Shown one piece after another: positions 31,801 to 42,138 of a DNA stretch of 64,000 bases. The translations under genes and the position numbers were made by a program. The notes under the pieces are model-generated. The model made no database searches and was not told the DNA's origin. It was given only the letters and a program-made list of their open reading frames with translations. The stretch is from Dipteris shenzhenensis (taxonomy: Eukaryota > Polypodiophyta > Polypodiopsida > Gleicheniales): assembly GCA_047967505.1 (NCBI GenBank), contig CM106540.1. One strand, 5' to 3'. Every line of letters starts with the position of its first letter. The first letter of the stretch is position 1.

Positions 31801-32370
31801 AGTAATCTACCATCGAAACCTCCTTATCGGGTTTCTTACACTCAAAATGAAGAAATCCAAAGACAGGTGACCGAACTACTCGACAAAGGTCACATTCGGC
31901 CCAGTCGCAACCCTTTCGGATCTCCTGTACTACTTGTGGAAAAAAAGAATAAGTCAATGCGCCTCTGCATCGACTATCGAGCTCTCAACAAGCTCACTAT
32001 CAAAAACAAGTATCCATTGCCTCGCATCGATGACCTCTTCGATCAACTTCTACACGCAACACAATTCTCAAAGATTGATCTTCGTTCAGGTTATCATTAA
32101 ATTCGCATACGAGAAGGCGATGAGTACAAGACAGCTTTTCGAACAAAGTATGGACACTATGAATGTTTGGTCATGCCTTTTGGGTTAAACAATGCCCCGG
32201 CCACATTCATGACACTAATGAACGACATTTTCAGGCCTTTCCTCGATAAGTTCGTCATCGTTTACCTCGATGACATCCTCGTTTTCAGCAGATCCCTACA
32301 TGAGCACAAACAACATCTTCACCAAGTTTTTGAAGTTCTCCGCGCAAATTCTCTCTACATCAACTATGAA
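31645..32370 (+). pseudogene. Reverse transcriptase of chromovirus C, first part
   Basis: The frame reads [37 protein letters not shown] and [15 protein letters not shown] follows at 32098-32100, where related RTs have Gln. After it, [20 protein letters not shown] and [15 protein letters not shown] carry the catalytic YLDD motif. The text stops at YINYE, where LINE copy 1 begins at 32371. RT resumes at about 41461. Confidence 0.94.
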
Positions 32371-34045
32371 TGCTTGGCGGTAGGGGCGCAGATAAATTGG
32401 CATAAATCCAATGGCTTTTGGATCAGTGATGAGGACACTCTAGTTTGAAGGCTTGACATAGGGTTCACTTGGGTTCAGAGGGGTGTGCCTATCAGGTATT
32501 TGGGCTGCCAGGTCGGCTTGGGTATTTCTACCACGCAGCAGTTTGCTCCCGTGTTGGAGAGCATCAGAAGGAAGCTTCTCTTTTGGAGCTCAGCCAAGCT
32601 GGATCTTGCCTCTAGAGTTGTGGTGGTTAACCAGGTCCTCTTGGCCACAGCCTGGTTTATATGTTCATGTTGGTGCCGTTCTAGGGACTGCATCATTCAG
32701 CTCAGAAGACCGATCAGGAACTTTCTCTGGAGATGCCTTAGCCAGGGCTTGATGGCACAGCAGATGCCTTAGCCAGGGCTTGATGGCACAGCAGATGCCT
32801 TAGCCAGGGTGGCTTAGGAGACCCTCATCCTCCCTACACAGGATGGGGGTCTCAATATTATTGATCCAGATTTACAGTGCAGAGCTTTACTTTGCAAGAT
32901 GGTGGTGCGAGGACTTATGCCAGGACTGAAACTGTGGAAGGACTTTCTTATCAGCAGCATACAGAGGTGCACACCTTCCTCAGTAGGAGACTGGATGAGC
33001 AGTGTTAGATGGATCTTCACCACAGCACACCTCAGGTCACCTTCGTCCCCTCTCATGGTTGCCATTCTGAAAGCTTGGGCCAGTTTCAGAAGCTCTCTTC
33101 GGAGGATTCCTCCTTCCTCCCGGGAAGAGATTGATAGGCAGCCCATCATGTGGAACGACAGTATTTTAGATGATCTTGGCAGGCCACTGGGTGCCTCACT
33201 CTACATGCAGTGGGCCAAGTGGGAGAGGGGACCTGCTTCTTCTTTGGGATCTTGGAAAGCTTTCCGTAGGCTTCCACAGGAAACCAAATCAAGGTTGACA
33301 GGACATCTCAGAGGGAGTGTAGGGAGGATCTTGCAGATTGAGGCAGCCCTTCCAGAGGCTTGGATAGACATAGATGATATGCCACTCACTTCCTCCACTA
33401 GGGCAGGTACTTTCTCGAGAGGCGGGGTTCCGCTTCAGGTCTTAGCTTTCTGAGATGCACAGGAGGATACTTTGGTTTTTAGTGTCCAGGATGGTGGCAG
33501 ATTGCTCAAGTCTACAGAGGACATCTTGCTTGAGTCTGCTTTTCAGCCTATCAGGGTTGTAGGTCTTTTGATGCAAGGATCACATTCAGAGTGGTTCTTA
33601 GACCCTGACCCCCAGCTACTCTCCACCGGGTCTTGGAGGCTCTGGCTCTATGGAGGAGTTCCCATCAGGTATTTACAGTGGGACCCCGGAGAGTGGGAGT
33701 GGATTGACGCGGGGCATCGAGAGAAGAGCATCCCCTTCTTTCGTTACACGGTCAGTAATGCCAGGAGATTTCAGCTCAGTAGTAGAGGTTGGAGACCCTC
33801 CAGAGTTCCTCATTGGGAGACTTTTGGTATTACTGCGGATCAGCAGAGGTACTTCTGGAGGAGGCTCTGGAAATCCCACAGGAATAGAAACATCACTATC
33901 TTCTTTTGGCTTTCTATCCATGGAGGGATTGCAGTGAACCTTTGGAGGTCCAGATTCGGAGCCGACCCTACTTGCCCTCGTTGCCTTTCTGCTTCGGAGT
34001 CTATTCAGCATTGCTTATGGGATTGCAGACAGGCGAGATTGATTT
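32371..34045 (+). mobile_element. LINE copy 1 (5'-truncated L1-like), left part
   Basis: This starts abruptly inside the LINE RT ([13 protein letters not shown]). It continues through PIRYLGCQVGLGISTT and SSAKLDLASRVVVVNQVL to the zf-RVT-like segment NLWRSRFGADPTCPRCLSAS, ending CRQARL at 34040. Its 5' start lies directly against chromovirus RT, as expected of a 5'-truncated target-primed insertion. It contains a small 31-bp tandem duplication at 32733-32800 ('gatgccttagccagggct'). It is interrupted by LINE copy 2 and resumes at 40837. Confidence 0.93.
34034..34045. repeat. Target-site duplication of LINE copy 2, left copy
   Basis: CGAGATTGATTT at 34034-34045 matches 40825-40836 exactly. The right edge is uncertain by a few bases because it runs into the poly(T) of the inserted LINE. 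Confidence 0.9.
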
Positions 34046-34719
34046 TTTTTTTTTCCATGAAAAAGACTTCTATTAAGTAAGAACAAAAACCCGCGAGAGC
34101 AAGCTCAAACCGGAATACATCATGAAATCATGAGGATAATAAAAAACCCCCTCAGAGTGAGGTGGAAAGAAACCAAGGCTGAGGCTGAAAGTGCCATCTC
34201 AACCCTGTAGTAGATTCAGAGAAGAAAGGAGAATCCTTCCATTCCCTGAAGAAAGAAGCCCTCCTAGCTGAGGCTGCACGGGAGTCCCCCTGCATACCCG
34301 TCCATACGGCCATCAGAGTGTGTACGATGTCTGTCCAGATACTAGCCAATGTGTGCGAGGGATGAACCTGAGTACCCTCCATAGCCTCTCTGCATCTGGA
34401 TCTCCAAATATGCCAGGCTGCTATGCTCGCTATAATCTCCCAAGAAGTATCCACAGAGGCATGTACAGCTGTAAAAGGACAGTGTGGAACCACATCCAAC
34501 GAGCAGAGCTCAACCCGATGATGTCGAACCGAAATGGCCCGGGAGGAGTCAAGTCCCTCATAGAAAACCTAGGGTCCTGTAAGAGAAAGCCAAGCCACCG
34601 AGCCCCAAGTCATAAAGAGTGGGGAATGGGCAAAGTGACTGAAGATCCTCGCTATCCCCATCCAAATCAATCTCGCCTGTCTGCAATCCCATAAGCAATG
34701 CTGAATAGACTCCGAAGCA

Positions 34720-34870
34720 GAAAGGCAACGAGGGCAAGTAGGGTCGGCTCCCAATCTGGACCTCCAAAGGTTCACTGCAATCCCTCCATGAATAGAAAGG
34801 CAACGAGGGCAAGTAGGGTCGGCTCCGAATCTGGACCTCCAAAGGTTCACTGCAATCCCTCCATGAATAG
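34720..34870 (-). repeat. 75-bp tandem duplication in the zinc-binding domain of LINE copy 2
   Basis: The string 'aaaggcaacgagggcaagta' starts at 34721 and 34796. The 75-bp (25-codon) unit keeps the frame and doubles the segment NLWRSR.GADPTCPRCLS. Copy 1 has only one unit, so the duplication is specific to copy 2. Confidence 0.92.
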
Positions 34871-37800
34871 AAAGCCAAAAGAAGATAGTGATCTTTCTAT
34901 TCCTGTGGGATTTCCAGAGCCTCCTCTAGAAGTACCTCTGCTGATCCGCAGTAATACCAAAAGTCTCCCAATGAGGAACTCTGGAGGGTCTCCAGTCTCT
35001 ACTACTGAGCTGAAATCTCCTGGCATTACTGACCGTGTAACGAAAGAAGGGGATGGTCTTCTCTCGATGCCCCGCGTCAATCCACTCCCACTCTCCGGGG
35101 TCCCACTGTAAATACCTGATGGGAACTCCTCCATAGAGCCAAAGTCTCTAAGACCCGGTGGAGAGTAACTGGGGGTCAGGGTCTAAGAACCACTCTGAAT
35201 CTGATCCCTGCATCAAAAGGCCTACGACCCTGATAGGCTGAAAAGCAGACTCAAGCAATATATCATCTGTAGATCTGAGCAATCTGCCACCATCCTGGAC
35301 ACTGAAAACCAAAGCATCCTCCTGTGCACCTCGGAAGGCTAAGACCTGAAGTGGAACCCCGCCTCTCGAGAAAGTACATGCCCAAGTGGAGGTAGTGAGA
35401 GGCATATCATCTGTGTCTATCCAAGCCTCTGGAAGGGCTGACTCAATCTGCAAGATCCTCCCTGCACTCCCTCTGAGATGTCCTGTCAACCTTGACTTGG
35501 TTTCCTCTGGAAGCCTACGGAAGGCTTTCCAAGATCCCAAAGAAGAAGCAGGTCCCCTCTCCCACCTGGCCCACTGCATGTAGAGTGAGGCACCCAGTGG
35601 TCTGCCACGATCATCTAAAATACTGTCGTTCCACATGATGGGCTGCCTATCAATCTCTTCCCGGGAGGAAGGAGGAATCCTCCGAAGAGAGCTTCTGAAA
35701 CTAGCCCAAGCTTTCAGAATGGCAACCATGAGAGGGGATGAAGGTGATCTGAGGTGTGCTGAGGTGAAAATCCATCTAACACTGCTCATCCAGTCTCCTC
35801 CTGAGGAAGGTGTGCACCTCTGTATGCTGCTGATAAGAAAGTCCTTCCATGGTTCCTGTCCTGGCATAAGTCCTCGCACCACTATCTTGCAAATTAAGGC
35901 TCTGCACTGTAAATCTGGATCAATAATATTGAGACCCCCATCCTGTGTAGGGAGGATGAGGGTCTCCCAAGCCACTCTGGCTAAGGCATCTGCTGTGCCA
36001 TCAAGCCCACTCCAGAGAAAGTTCCTGATTGGTCTTCTGAGCTGAATGATGCAGTCCCTAGAACGGCACCAACATGAACAAATAAACCAGGCCGTGGCCA
36101 AGAGGACCTGGTTGACCACCACAACTCTAGAGGCAAGATCCAGCTTGGCTGAGCTCCAAAAGAGAAGCTTCCTTCTGATGCTCTCCAACACGGGAGCAAA
36201 CTGCTGCGTGGTAGAAATACCCAAGCCGACCTGGCAGCCCAAATACCTGATAGGCACACCCCTCTGAACCCAAGTGAACCCTATGTCAAGTCCCCAAACT
36301 GGAGTGTCCTCATCACTGATCCAAAAGCCATTGGATTTATGCCAATTTATCTGCGCCCCTGCCGCCAAGCAAAATAAATCCAATGCTGTCCTGAAAGAAG
36401 TCAATGTCTGTGGAGAGGCATCCAAATAAATCGCTGTGTCATCAGCCAACTCACTGTCAAGCAGCTCCTCTTCTCTTCTGATAGGAAGTCTCAGCCCAAG
36501 GATGTCAGCTTGAGATCTAACATAGATGCTCATAGCTTCGGCCACGAATAAAAAAAGGAAAGGAGCAAGGGGGCATCCCTGACGGACTGATCTCGAAATC
36601 TGAAATCTCTCACCCCTTACCCCACCAATAAGTACCTGGCTATGGGCTGATCTGTACAAAGAGGAAACACCTCTGATCCAAACATCAGTGAATCCAAAGC
36701 GTAGAAGGGTGCCCTCCAAAAAACTCCAATCTACTCTGTCATAAGCTTTTTCAAAATCCAACAGTAGAATGGCAAGATTCTGGCCACTCTGCATGGCCCA
36801 ATCTGAAGCTTCCCAGAAAGAAAAAATGTTATCAAAAATACTTCTGCCATGCACAAATCCCGTCTGAGTGTCGTGGATAAGATCAGGGAGAAGTGGCTGC
36901 AATCGGAGGCTGATAGCCTTGGCCAGAATCTTGTAACAAGTCCCCAGAAGTGTGATAGGCCTCCACTGGGACAATAAATTTCTGCTACCTCCTTTTGGGA
37001 TAAGGTGGACGAGGCCCTCTGTAAGCGATTCAGGCATCTCGCCAGAGTCCCAAATGGCCTGCATGGCTGAAGTAATATAGTCTCCAATCATATCCCAAAA
37101 TGCAATGAAAAAAGACGGGGTGAGGCCATTGGGCACTTGCCCTTGTGAAGGGCTGAAAGTGCAGTCCTGAACTCTGTGTTGGTGAAAGGTGCGTCAAGTA
37201 GAACATGCATATCTGGATTCACCAACACTGGGATACTCTGCCAAATAGCCTGTCTAGCATCCTCTATATCGTGTGTCTCAGGATCAGCAGTAAGGAGGGT
37301 GGCATAGAAATCTGAAGCTATGCGTAAGACGTCATCTGGCTCTGTCTGTAAAACCCCATGTGAGTCAATAAGATGAGATACACTCTCTCTACTATGTCTA
37401 GGGCCAAGAGTAGAGAAGAAGTGTTTATTGACTCTACAACCCATCTGAATCCAGAAGGACTCCCGTGCATGAAAGGCATACTCTGCTCTCTGATCAAGCA
37501 ATAACTGCAAATGAGCCCTCGCTGCAGCAAGGCGCTCCTGAATCCAAGCATCTGAAGGCCGTTTCTGCTCTTCCCTCTGCAAAGCTGCTAACTGCTGGCG
37601 AACACCAATCTCACGTCTGAGAATATCTCGTCTCCTGGTAGAAGCAACTGAGTAGTAAAAGTCGCTAATACCAGAGAGGGCAGCGGCTAAATGTGAAGGA
37701 TGTGGCTGCCCTCCCTGGACATGAGCAAACCATACCCGTAGGGCTGCCTCTGTAAGGTCCTCCTCTGTGTAAAAGGCATCTGGGATCCTGATGCTGGCAG

Positions 37801-38562
37801 ATCGGCCTCTCAAGTGAGGCTCTGAGATAGTCAGAACAACACGGAAATGGTCTGAGGTGGAAACCCCCGCAGCAATGCATACCGATCCACCTCTGTCTAG
37901 TGCCCAGTCATCTACATAAAATCTGTCAATGCGTGCATGAATAGGCATCTGTTGCCTCCTGTTCGACCAAGAGAACAGGAGGGACTGTGGCTGAATAAGA
38001 AAGACATCATCACACCAAGTATCTCTGCCACAGAAATGGAAAAGGAAGGCATCCCAAGCTGCTCTCTCCAAAGAGTGAAGTCCGCCTTCTCTACCCCCTT
38101 TTTTGTCTGAAGGTAACTCGACCATGTTAAAGTCACCTCCAATCACCCAAGAATCCACAATGGGGGCCCAGGAGAGCAAAGTCTTCCACATAAGGACACG
38201 TTCCCCTCTAATGTTGGAGGCATATAGGTTGAGGAAGCCAACCTTACGCCCTCCAATCAAAAGAATAATCCACTGAGCTCTAGAGGGGATAATGACTCCG
38301 TGCCCAACAAGTAAGGGGAGAACCGACTGCAAAACTGAAATAGAAGTGCCTCCCCTAGTGCCCAATGCAGGCGACCAAAAAGTATGTCCTGAAAGCAACT
38401 TGCCTGACTTGGCACAATCTCTATAATCCAGCTTGTGCTCTTGAATAAATAATATATCAATGGGACCCCCAGTAACACCTGGATGAAGCTGATCCCGGAT
38501 CAGCTGTCTGCGGCGGCGATGTGGGACGCCACCTAGGCCCTGTATGTTCCAACTGATAATCC

Positions 38563-38566
38563 TCAT
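38563..38566 (-). promoter_or_regulatory. ATGA stop/start overlap of ORF1 and ORF2 (LINE copy 2)
   Basis: On the minus strand the ORF1 TGA and the ORF2 ATG share bases as ATGA. This arrangement suits termination-reinitiation. The same overlap occurs in LINE copy 3 at 46965-46968. Confidence 0.9.
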
Positions 38567-40108
38567 CGACGGGAGGATGTAGAGTGGAACACCTTACCCG
38601 ACCTAGTGGCGGAAACAAACCCCTCAACAGGGGAAGACCTCCTGGAAGGAGGGAAGGAACCCAGTGGAGGAAAGTCAATAGGGGAAAGAATCCTGGCACC
38701 TGAAGAAGAAGCCCTGTCAATAGGAAATCCAACCACTGGCTCCCCAAAAGTAGCGGGCACAAACTCCTCCTCTGGGAAATCTGAACTCTCTGCCAAGGCT
38801 GAAAACGAGTTCCTGTAGAGCAATCCAGACACCGGAGTACGACGGATCCCTTGTGAGGAAAGAGGATCAACAGTGTAAGCTATCCCCTTCCCCCTGTCCA
38901 AGGGAGGGAGTGAGGAAGGCTCTCTACCCGGTGTCTGCCTAGCCGCGGAAATCTCTTCGTCCTCAAGAGGAACATCTGGCAGTGCTGGATCTAAGGAAGA
39001 AGCTGCAACTGGGGAGGAGGTCGAAGCTTCAGCGTCTCGGATTGTGCAAGGTGAGACAGGAAGGACAGCTCGAGGTGAAGCAGAGTCTACTAAGGTACCC
39101 TCGTGAACTGAAGGAGGGACCTGCACACGTACTGGAACCCACTGTAAAGCGTCGCGTGTGCCTGAGGGAGGTGGGGGTCGAGGAGCAGGACCTGTACCAC
39201 CCCCCTGACGAGGCCGAGGAATAGGTACTGGACCTGTACCACCACCTGACTGAGCAGGACCGCCACGTGAAGAATGAGGAGCAGGAGCTGGACCTGTACC
39301 ATCCCTCTGTCGAGGTCGAGGGGCAAGTGCCGGGTCTAATCCCCCCCTGTCCCCCCTGTCGATTCCCTGAGGCGGTAGCTGTACCAGAGGCCTTCTTAGG
39401 CCTTTTCTTCTTCCTGGGACAATCCCTGGCAAAGTGTCCCGAGGTCCTGCAAATCTTGCACTGGTCCTGCTTGCCTGAAATCTCCACTCTCTGGCGAAAA
39501 AAGGAACCATCCGGGCGCTGTATCATGACGTGGTCCATCTCGAGGTTAGGATCCTTGCAAAGGACCCTAACTCTAGGAACCCCATCAGCCTTGGTTGCCT
39601 CTGCTGCAGTCAATGGCAACCCAGGGAGGGGTGGGATCTCAGCAACTGCGCCAAAATGCTCCCCAATAACAGAAAGAAGTCGATGGTAAACCTGAGGAAG
39701 CCCGGGGAACCTGATGAAGAGCGAGAAGAATTTCTTATCTGCCTCAACTGGGTCGAAACCAAGGTGAAAGGCTTCAAAGAAGATCTTCCTGTGTCCCAGG
39801 TGTAAAAACTCGGCCTTGAGCACAGTGCTCGCAGCCTCTGGAGTGTCAAAAACAACCTGGAAAAAACCTCGTCCCAGAAGGCGCACATCTACCAATCGAG
39901 GAGCGAGGTCTGGGGGAAGAGCCGCAAGCATCCAGTCTCTGGCTTGGGATCTGGAAGGGTGAGACCCGAAGATGCGTGCTAGCAAAGTGGTAGAGCACTC
40001 AATCTCTACATCCTTCTTGAGCTGCTGCAACTCGTCTTTAGAGAAAGTGATAGTTTTCGCGGCCGGTGGAGATGGAGTAGGATTGGCTGACGGGGAATCC
40101 ATCGCCAA
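38563..40108 (-). pseudogene. ORF1 of LINE copy 2: DUF4283-like RNA-binding protein with zinc knuckle
   Basis: ORF1 protein coats LINE RNA. The ATG at 40108 starts MAMDSPSANPTPSPPAAK. Residues of about 40-170 form a DUF4283-like domain (ARDWMLAALPPDLAPRLVDV, LFIRFPGLPQVY). A zinc knuckle CKICRTSGHFARDC (C-x2-C-x4-H-x4-C) lies near residue 220, followed by a Lys/Arg patch. At a G/C homopolymer near 39335-39360 coding passes to another frame, a Pro/Gly/Arg-rich tail (38563-39510) ending ...TSSRR. The stop TGA shares bases with the ORF2 start. The switch could be a sequencing or mutational indel or, less likely, programmed slippage. Confidence 0.88.
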
Positions 40109-40824
40109 TCAAGGTGAGGAGGCCGACTCGAACAGAAAAAAAAAAAGCTCCTTCCGTTCCAAAAAAGCTGCGAGGGGCAAGGGAGGGGAAAGGAGGCTAG
40201 GAGGAAGCAGGGGGGAAGGGGAGGGAAGGAGGAGAGGGGCTGGGGCTGAGAGGGGAGAGGGGCAAGCTGAGAGGGAGGGAGGGGAAAGGAGAGGAGAAGA
40301 AAGGGAGGAGTGAGAGGAAGAGAGGGGGCGGGAGAGCAAGCAGGGAGGGGGCGGGACAGCAGGGGAGGGGGCGGGACAGCAAGGGGGGGGGGCGGAGGCA
40401 GGGAGAGGGAGAGGATCAGCAGGGGGGAAGGGGCGGAGGCAGGGGGAGAGGGGGAGCAGCAGGGGGGAGGGGGCGGAGGCAGGGAGAGGGGGCGGAGCAG
40501 CAGGGGGGAGGGGATGGAGGCAGGGAGAGGGGGGGGGACAGCAGGGGGCAGGGGGGAGCAGCAGGGGGGAGGGGGCGGAGGCAGGGAGAGGGAGCGGAGC
40601 AGCAGGGGGGAGGGGACGGAGGCAGGGAGAGGGGGCGGGACAGCAGGGGGGAGGGGGCGGAAGCAGGGAACAGAGGGAGGGAGCGAGGGACAGGCAGGGG
40701 GAGGGGGCGGAGCAGCAGGGGGGGAGGGGGGGGAGCAGCAGGGAGGGGCTAGGGACAGGCTGAGGGGGGAGAGAGACGGGCTGAGGGAGGGGGAGCAGCA
40801 GGGGAACGGGGAGGAGCAGCAGCT
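40109..40824 (-). repeat. 5' region of LINE copy 2 with 41-bp G-rich repeats
   Basis: The plus strand is purine-rich throughout. Units of about 41 bp, 'cggaggcagggagagggggc' then 'ggagcagcaggggggagggg', recur about eight times at 40390-40740 with variations. In element sense this is a C-rich 5' UTR. Long plus-strand Gly/Arg ORFs here are compositional. Confidence 0.88.
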
Positions 40825-41460
40825 CGAGATTGATTTGGATGGGGATAGCCAGGATCTTCAGTCACTTTGCCCATTCCCCACTTTTTATGACTTGGGGCTC
40901 GGTGGCTTGGCTTTCTCTTACAGGACCTCAGGTTTTCTATGAGGGAGTTGACTCCTCTCGGGCCATTTCGGTTCAACGTCATCGGGTTGAGTTCTGTTCG
41001 TTGGATGTGGTACCACACCGTCCTTTTACAGCTGTACATGCCTCTGTGGATACTTCTTGGGAGATTCTAGCGAGCATAGCAGCCTGGCATATTTGGAGAG
41101 CTAGATGCACAAAGGCTATGGAGGGTACTCAGGTTCATCCCTCGCACACATTGGCTAGTATCTGGACAGACATCGTACACACTCTGATGGCCGTTTGGAC
41201 GGGTATGCAGGGGGACTCCCGTCCAGCCTCAGGTAGGAGGGCTTCTTTCTTCAGGGAATGGAAGGATTCTCCTTTCTTCTCTGAATCTACTACAGGGTTG
41301 AGATGGCACTTTCAGCCTCAGCCTTGGCTTCTTTCCACCTCACTCTGAGGGATTTTTTATTTATCCTCATGATTTCACGATGTATTCCGCCTTGAGCTTG
41401 CTCTCGCGGGTTTTTGTTCTTACTAAATAGAAGTCTTTTTCATGGAAAAAAAAAAAAAAA
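40825..41460 (+). mobile_element. LINE copy 1, right part with poly(A) tail
   Basis: Copy 1 resumes after the right target duplication of copy 2 (40825-40836) with IWMGIARIFSHFAHSPLF and continues to WHFQPQPWLLSTSL and a stop at 41346-41348. A short 3' UTR follows, then poly(A) at 41446-41460. Chromovirus RT resumes straight after. I see no clear target duplication for copy 1; at most a few bases could be hidden in the poly(A). Confidence 0.92.
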
Positions 41461-42138
41461 GAAGAGTGAGTTCTTCAAGACCCAACTCGAATATTTGGGA
41501 CATGTTATTTCAGCTCAAGGCATCTCTGTGGATCCCAAGAAGGTCGAGGTAATCCGAAACTGGCCTACTCCTAAGAATGTTCATGATGTCCGCTCTTTTC
41601 TCGGATTGGCAAACTTCTACCATACAAAGGTCTATCAGTTTTCCAAAATCGCAGCTCCTATGTCCGAATTATTGAAAAGCACAGCAGTTTTTCAATGGCT
41701 TCCCGAAACAGAGTATAGTTTCCAACAACTCAAGCAAGCACTCATTACCACACCTGTTATGGCTATTGCTGACCCAAACCTTCCATTTGAGGCCATGACC
41801 GACGCTTCTGACATCGCTACAGGAGCAGTCTTGATGCAAGAAGGCAGAGTTATTGCTTTTGACAGCCATAAACATTCTGATATCCAAACCCGATACCCGG
41901 TTTATATTGAGGAGTTTCTTGCCGTTGTACATGCTTATCGCTCTTGGAAACATTATCTCATGGGAGCCGACTCGGTGGTCAAGACAGACCATCACTCTCT
42001 AAAGTATATCTTTACTCAGCCAGTCATGAACGCTCGACAAGCACGCTGGGTTGAGTTTCTGGCCAACTTTCACATGACCATTGAGTACATTCCAGGACTA
42101 CGCAATGTAGTTGCAGATGCTCGCAGCAGGTTAACTCT
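41455..42138 (+). pseudogene. RT thumb and RNase H of chromovirus C
   Basis: The frame picks up at SEFFKTQLEYLGHVISAQG, then VRSFLGLANFYHTKVYQFSK, the connection motif. RNase H shows EAMTDASDIATGAVLMQEG (first Asp), YPVYIEEFLAVVHAYRSW (Glu) and VVKTDHHSLKYIF (second Asp). It ends VVADARSRL. This region has no stop from its start to the LINE copy 3 insertion. The coding text crosses that insertion in frame at 49422. Confidence 0.94.
42124..42138. repeat. Target-site duplication of LINE copy 3, left copy
   Basis: CAGCAGGTTAACTCT at 42124-42138 matches CAGCAAGTTAACTCT at 49407-49421, 14 of 15 bases, with a single G/A difference. The poly(T) of the LINE follows at once. Confidence 0.93.

Larger units (their letters stand above)
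34152..38566 (-). pseudogene. ORF2 of LINE copy 2: endonuclease, RT, zinc-binding C-terminus
   Basis: ORF2 protein nicks target DNA and copies the RNA from the nick. The endonuclease starts MRIISWNIQGLGG and has FIQEHKLD, VIGGDFNMVE, RIDRFYVDDW and TSDHFRVVL, so the Asn, Glu, Asp and SDH positions are present. A one-base shift near 37130 moves to the RT frame (37136-35148). That frame has LVHLIPKGG, LLDFEKAYDRVDW, RSVRQGCPLAPF and ELADDTAIY, with LADD where YADD or FADD is usual. A TAG at 35148 replaces a Trp codon kept in copy 1. The zinc-binding domain ends CLSASESIQHCLWDC, after an in-frame 75-bp duplication. The ORF ends ...STSL at 34152. Confidence 0.93.
34046..40824 (-). mobile_element. 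LINE copy 2, nearly full-length L1-like, inserted in copy 1
   Basis: The plus-strand poly(T) at 34043-34054 marks its 3' poly(A) end, and 12-bp target duplications flank it. From right to left it has a G/C-rich repetitive 5' region (40109-40824), ORF1 (40108-38563) and ORF2 (38566-34152), then a 3' UTR of about 100 bp. It belongs to the same family as copy 1, since shared parts look about 95% or more identical by eye. ORF1 and ORF2 overlap by ATGA. It is defective by a few frameshifts and stops. Confidence 0.95.

Noticed and set aside
40310-40942. Gly/Arg-rich plus-strand ORF of 210 residues
   Set aside because: It is antisense to the G-rich 5' region of LINE copy 2 and ends inside LINE copy 1. 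It is a compositional artefact.
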